From an uncultured Bacteroidales bacterium (GTDB lineage: Bacteria; Bacteroidota; Bacteroidia; Bacteroidales; Bacteroidaceae): a stretch of 64,000 nucleotides of DNA. This document shows positions 61,969-64,000 of this stretch, in pieces; position 1 is the first letter of the stretch; every line of letters starts with the position of its first letter. Location: positions 62,001-126,000 of the forward strand of contig CACYZY010000001.1 of the NCBI GenBank assembly GCA_902779085.1. Reading direction: 5' to 3'. The notes beneath the pieces are model-generated. The model was not told where the DNA came from and did no database searches. It was given only the letters and a program-made list of their open reading frames with translations. The position numbers and the translations under genes were made by a program.

Positions 61969-62907
61969 ATGTTATATTTAGGTGAAACCATATCGCTGGT
62001 GGTGGCTTTCTCCTGGACCATCACGGCGCTTTGCTCTGAAGTAGCCAGTAAGCGCCTCGGAGCCCTACAACTAAACGTTATCCGCATGCTGCTCTCTCTA
62101 TGTCTCTTGAGTTGCACTATGTGGATATTTACAGGTTCTCCATTTCCTCTTTATGCCAGTTCTCAAGCATGGATGTGGCTACTTATGTCGGGCCTAGTGG
62201 GTTATGTTTTTGGCGACTATTGCTTGTTTAATTCTTACATTCTGATTGGTTCTCGTTTTGGACAGCTTTTTATGACCTTAGCCCCACTGACAGCCGCTTT
62301 TGCCAGTTGGGTGTTGCTGGGTGAATACTTGCCTTTGCAAGCTTGGCTGGGTATGGTAATTACTTTGTTGGGTATCAGTATGTCTGTTTTGAATAAAGGA
62401 AAGCAGGATAGCCATCACAAAGTGGAACTAAAGTTGCCTTTGAAAGGTGTCTTGTTTGGTATCGGTGCCGGAGTTGGCCAAGGCCTTGGTTTGGTATTGA
62501 GCAAAGTGGGAATGAATTATTACGAGGCGGGGGTGCCTGAAGGCATGAATGCTGTAAACAACCTTTTACCGTTTGCGTCCACTTTCATAAGAGCTATAGC
62601 TGGTAGCTTGGGTTTCTTATGTGTAATGGCTTTGCGAAGGGAATTCTATACATTGCCGATAGCATTAAAAGACAACAAAGGCATGAAAGCTGCTATCGGG
62701 GCTACTCTTACTGGACCATTTATAGGCGTTTCTTTGTCTTTGATGGCAGTACAATATACGGAGGCAGGTATTGCTTCGACGTTGATGGCATTGGTGCCTG
62801 TCCTGATTATCTGGCCTGCCCATCTGCTGTTTAAACAAGAAGTTAAACCTCTAGAAATTGTGGGTGCCGTTATCAGTGTTATTGGTGCTTCACTTTTCTT
62901 TCTATAA
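61969..62907 (+). CDS. EamA/DMT-family transporter
   Basis: A 312-residue inner-membrane protein with ten helices in two EamA repeats (about 5-140 and 160-310), the second with LTGPFIGVSLSLMAVQYTEAGIASTLMALVPV, quoted here in its two halves. The family exports metabolites, amino acids or drugs; specificity cannot be told. Its ATG is 13 bp after the T-run of the preceding terminator and no clear promoter is visible in between, so it may rely on readthrough or on a promoter inside the upstream gene. Confidence 0.88.
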   Translation: MLYLGETISLVVAFSWTITALCSEVASKRLGALQLNVIRMLLSLCLLSCTMWIFTGSPFPLYASSQAWMWLLMSGLVGYVFGDYCLFNSYILIGSRFGQLFMTLAPLTAAFASWVLLGEYLPLQAWLGMVITLLGISMSVLNKGKQDSHHKVELKLPLKGVLFGIGAGVGQGLGLVLSKVGMNYYEAGVPEGMNAVNNLLPFASTFIRAIAGSLGFLCVMALRREFYTLPIALKDNKGMKAAIGATLTGPFIGVSLSLMAVQYTEAGIASTLMALVPVLIIWPAHLLFKQEVKPLEIVGAVISVIGASLFFL

Positions 62908-62924
62908 ATTGTTTGCCATTGATG

Positions 62925-62955
62925 CTTGGTATTTAATAGGATTTTACTATTTTTG
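62925..62955 (+). promoter_or_regulatory. Promoter of hflX
   Basis: CTTG (62925-62928), 19-bp spacer, TATTTTTG (62948-62955): an exact -7 and a three-of-four -33, 27 bp before the ATG at 62983. Confidence 0.68.
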
Positions 62956-62982
62956 CCTTGTTATCATATCGACATTTTTTTG

Positions 62983-64000
62983 ATGAAGGAATTTGTTATA
63001 TCCGAAGCTAAAACCGAGACCGCTGTACTGGTGGGCCTGATTACTCAAAAACAGAACGAGCAAAAGACAAATGAATATCTTGACGAATTAGAGTTTCTTG
63101 CCGAAACTGCTGGTGCCAAGGTAGTACGTCGATTTACTCAGAAGTTGGTGCAGGCACATGCTGTGACGTATGTGGGCGAAGGTAAGCTGCAGGAAATAGA
63201 ACAATATATCAAAGATGAGGAGGATGCAGAACGCGAGGTGGGTATGGTAATTTTTGACGATGAATTATCTCCTAAACAGTTGCGTAACATCGAACTGACG
63301 CTGAAGGTAAAGATTCTTGATCGCACATCACTCATTCTCGACATCTTTGCTATGCGTGCCCAGACCGCTAGTGCCAAAACTCAAGTAGAATTAGCACAAT
63401 ACAAATATATGCTTCCTCGTTTGCAACGATTGTGGACCCACTTGGAACGTCAGGGTGGCGGTTCAGGTGCAGGTGGTGGTAAAGGATCAGTAGGCTTGCG
63501 AGGCCCTGGTGAGACGCAGTTGGAAATGGACCGCCGTATTATCCTTAATCGTATGTCGCTGCTCAAACAACGCTTAGTTGATATTGATAAGCAGATGTCT
63601 ACCCAGCGAAAAAACAGGGGGCGCATGATACGTGTAGCATTAGTGGGCTATACAAATGTGGGCAAGTCAACTTTGATGAACCTTATGGCCAAGAGTGAAG
63701 TTTTTGCAGAAAATAAGTTGTTTGCTACACTTGATACTACTGTGCGTAAGGTTGTGATAGATAACTTACCTTTTCTTCTATGCGATACTGTTGGTTTTAT
63801 CCGCAAGTTGCCTACAGATCTTGTTGATTCTTTTAAATCCACTCTCGACGAAGTACGTGAGGCCGATTTGTTGATACATGTGGTAGATATATCACATCCC
63901 GATTTTGAGGAGCAGATCAAGGTGGTGAACAAGACGTTAGCAGAAATTGATGCAGGTGGCAAACCTACAATGGTGATTTTTAATAAGATTGATGCATATA
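62983..64000 (+). CDS. hflX: GTPase HflX (cut by window end)
   Basis: The frame opens at ATG 62983 (MKEFVISEAKTETAVLVGL) and runs off the window after 339 codons. HflX is a ribosome-associated GTPase that splits stalled 70S ribosomes. The N-terminal domain includes TYVGEGKLQEI and VIFDDELSPKQLRN, followed by the glycine-rich GGSGAGGGKGSVGLRGPGET linker region, the G1 motif GYTNVGKST (about residue 221), G3 DTVGFIRKLP and G4 NKID just before the edge. About 60-80 C-terminal residues are missing. Confidence 0.96.
   Translation, partial: MKEFVISEAKTETAVLVGLITQKQNEQKTNEYLDELEFLAETAGAKVVRRFTQKLVQAHAVTYVGEGKLQEIEQYIKDEEDAEREVGMVIFDDELSPKQLRNIELTLKVKILDRTSLILDIFAMRAQTASAKTQVELAQYKYMLPRLQRLWTHLERQGGGSGAGGGKGSVGLRGPGETQLEMDRRIILNRMSLLKQRLVDIDKQMSTQRKNRGRMIRVALVGYTNVGKSTLMNLMAKSEVFAENKLFATLDTTVRKVVIDNLPFLLCDTVGFIRKLPTDLVDSFKSTLDEVREADLLIHVVDISHPDFEEQIKVVNKTLAEIDAGGKPTMVIFNKIDAY

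Overview
The window reads as chromosomal DNA of a plant-fibre-degrading member of the Bacteroidota, most likely a Prevotella or close relative from gut or rumen. The grounds are the promoters (TTTG, 19-20 bp, TAnnTTTG, the Bacteroidota consensus, found many times), the absence of clear Shine-Dalgarno sites, a SusC/SusD pair, a GldH lipoprotein, a TPP-riboswitch thiamine operon of the Bacteroides receptor-PnuT-kinase type, and GH9 and CE1 carbohydrate enzymes. Nothing ribosomal and no insertion sequence, prophage or CRISPR was seen. The species assignment is inference.

Layout. 1-4.3 kb: the cell-elongation genes mreC (cut by the window edge), mreD, mrdA and rodA. 4.2-9.1 kb, minus strand: gldH, ricT, holB, metF and an mscS-type channel. 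9.1-12.7 kb: TPP riboswitch, TonB receptor, PnuT and thiamine diphosphokinase. 12.7-12.95 kb: an intergenic array with a 22-bp period. 12.96-17.9 kb, minus: threonine operon thrA, apgM-like and thrC. 18-19 kb: asparaginase. 19.0-22.3 kb, minus: a GC-richer pair, a haem-motif beta-propeller lipoprotein and a DUF6057-type membrane protein, downstream of susD and susC (22.3-27.6 kb). 28.1-31.3 kb: carB with a terminator in its leader. 31.5-31.8 kb: two identical tRNA-Val genes.

31.8-35.5 kb: a YdiB-type quinate/shikimate dehydrogenase followed by a three-part TRAP transporter; a three-gene operon runs towards it (duplicated ABM-domain lipoprotein, acyltransferase, CE1-type esterase). 38.7-42.4 kb: flavin reductase, a peroxide operon (glutathione peroxidase plus OhrR/MarR regulator behind two palindromic operators), a small CxxC protein and a carboxylesterase lipoprotein. 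42.5-44.6 kb: a TonB plug-only protein, a nitroreductase lipoprotein and tRNA-Lys. 44.7-48.4 kb, minus: a GH9 glucanase and a CE1 esterase. 48.4-58.1 kb: an aromatic-acid module with two phenylacetate-CoA ligases, an ACT protein, a divergent ADP-forming acyl-CoA synthetase, an aminotransferase, indolepyruvate oxidoreductase (iorA, iorB) and an omega-amidase-like hydrolase. 58.1-58.5 kb: a second 22-bp-period array. 58.6-64 kb: AI-2E-type transporter, thymidine kinase, rsmI, a coiled-coil lipoprotein, a DMT exporter and hflX (cut by the edge).

How it fits together. Two separate blocks point to salvage of aromatic precursors: quinate or shikimate uptake and oxidation, and interconversion of aryl acetates, aryl-acetyl-CoA, aryl pyruvates and aromatic amino acids. 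In each block a feruloyl-esterase-like CE1 protein is an immediate neighbour, which suggests, but does not prove, a link to phenolic esters of plant material. The least explained features are the two 22-bp-period intergenic arrays, the terminator-like hairpins that sit just before start codons (carB, the ydiB-like gene, the DUF6057 gene and the GH9 gene), and the GC-rich haem-propeller/DUF6057 pair.
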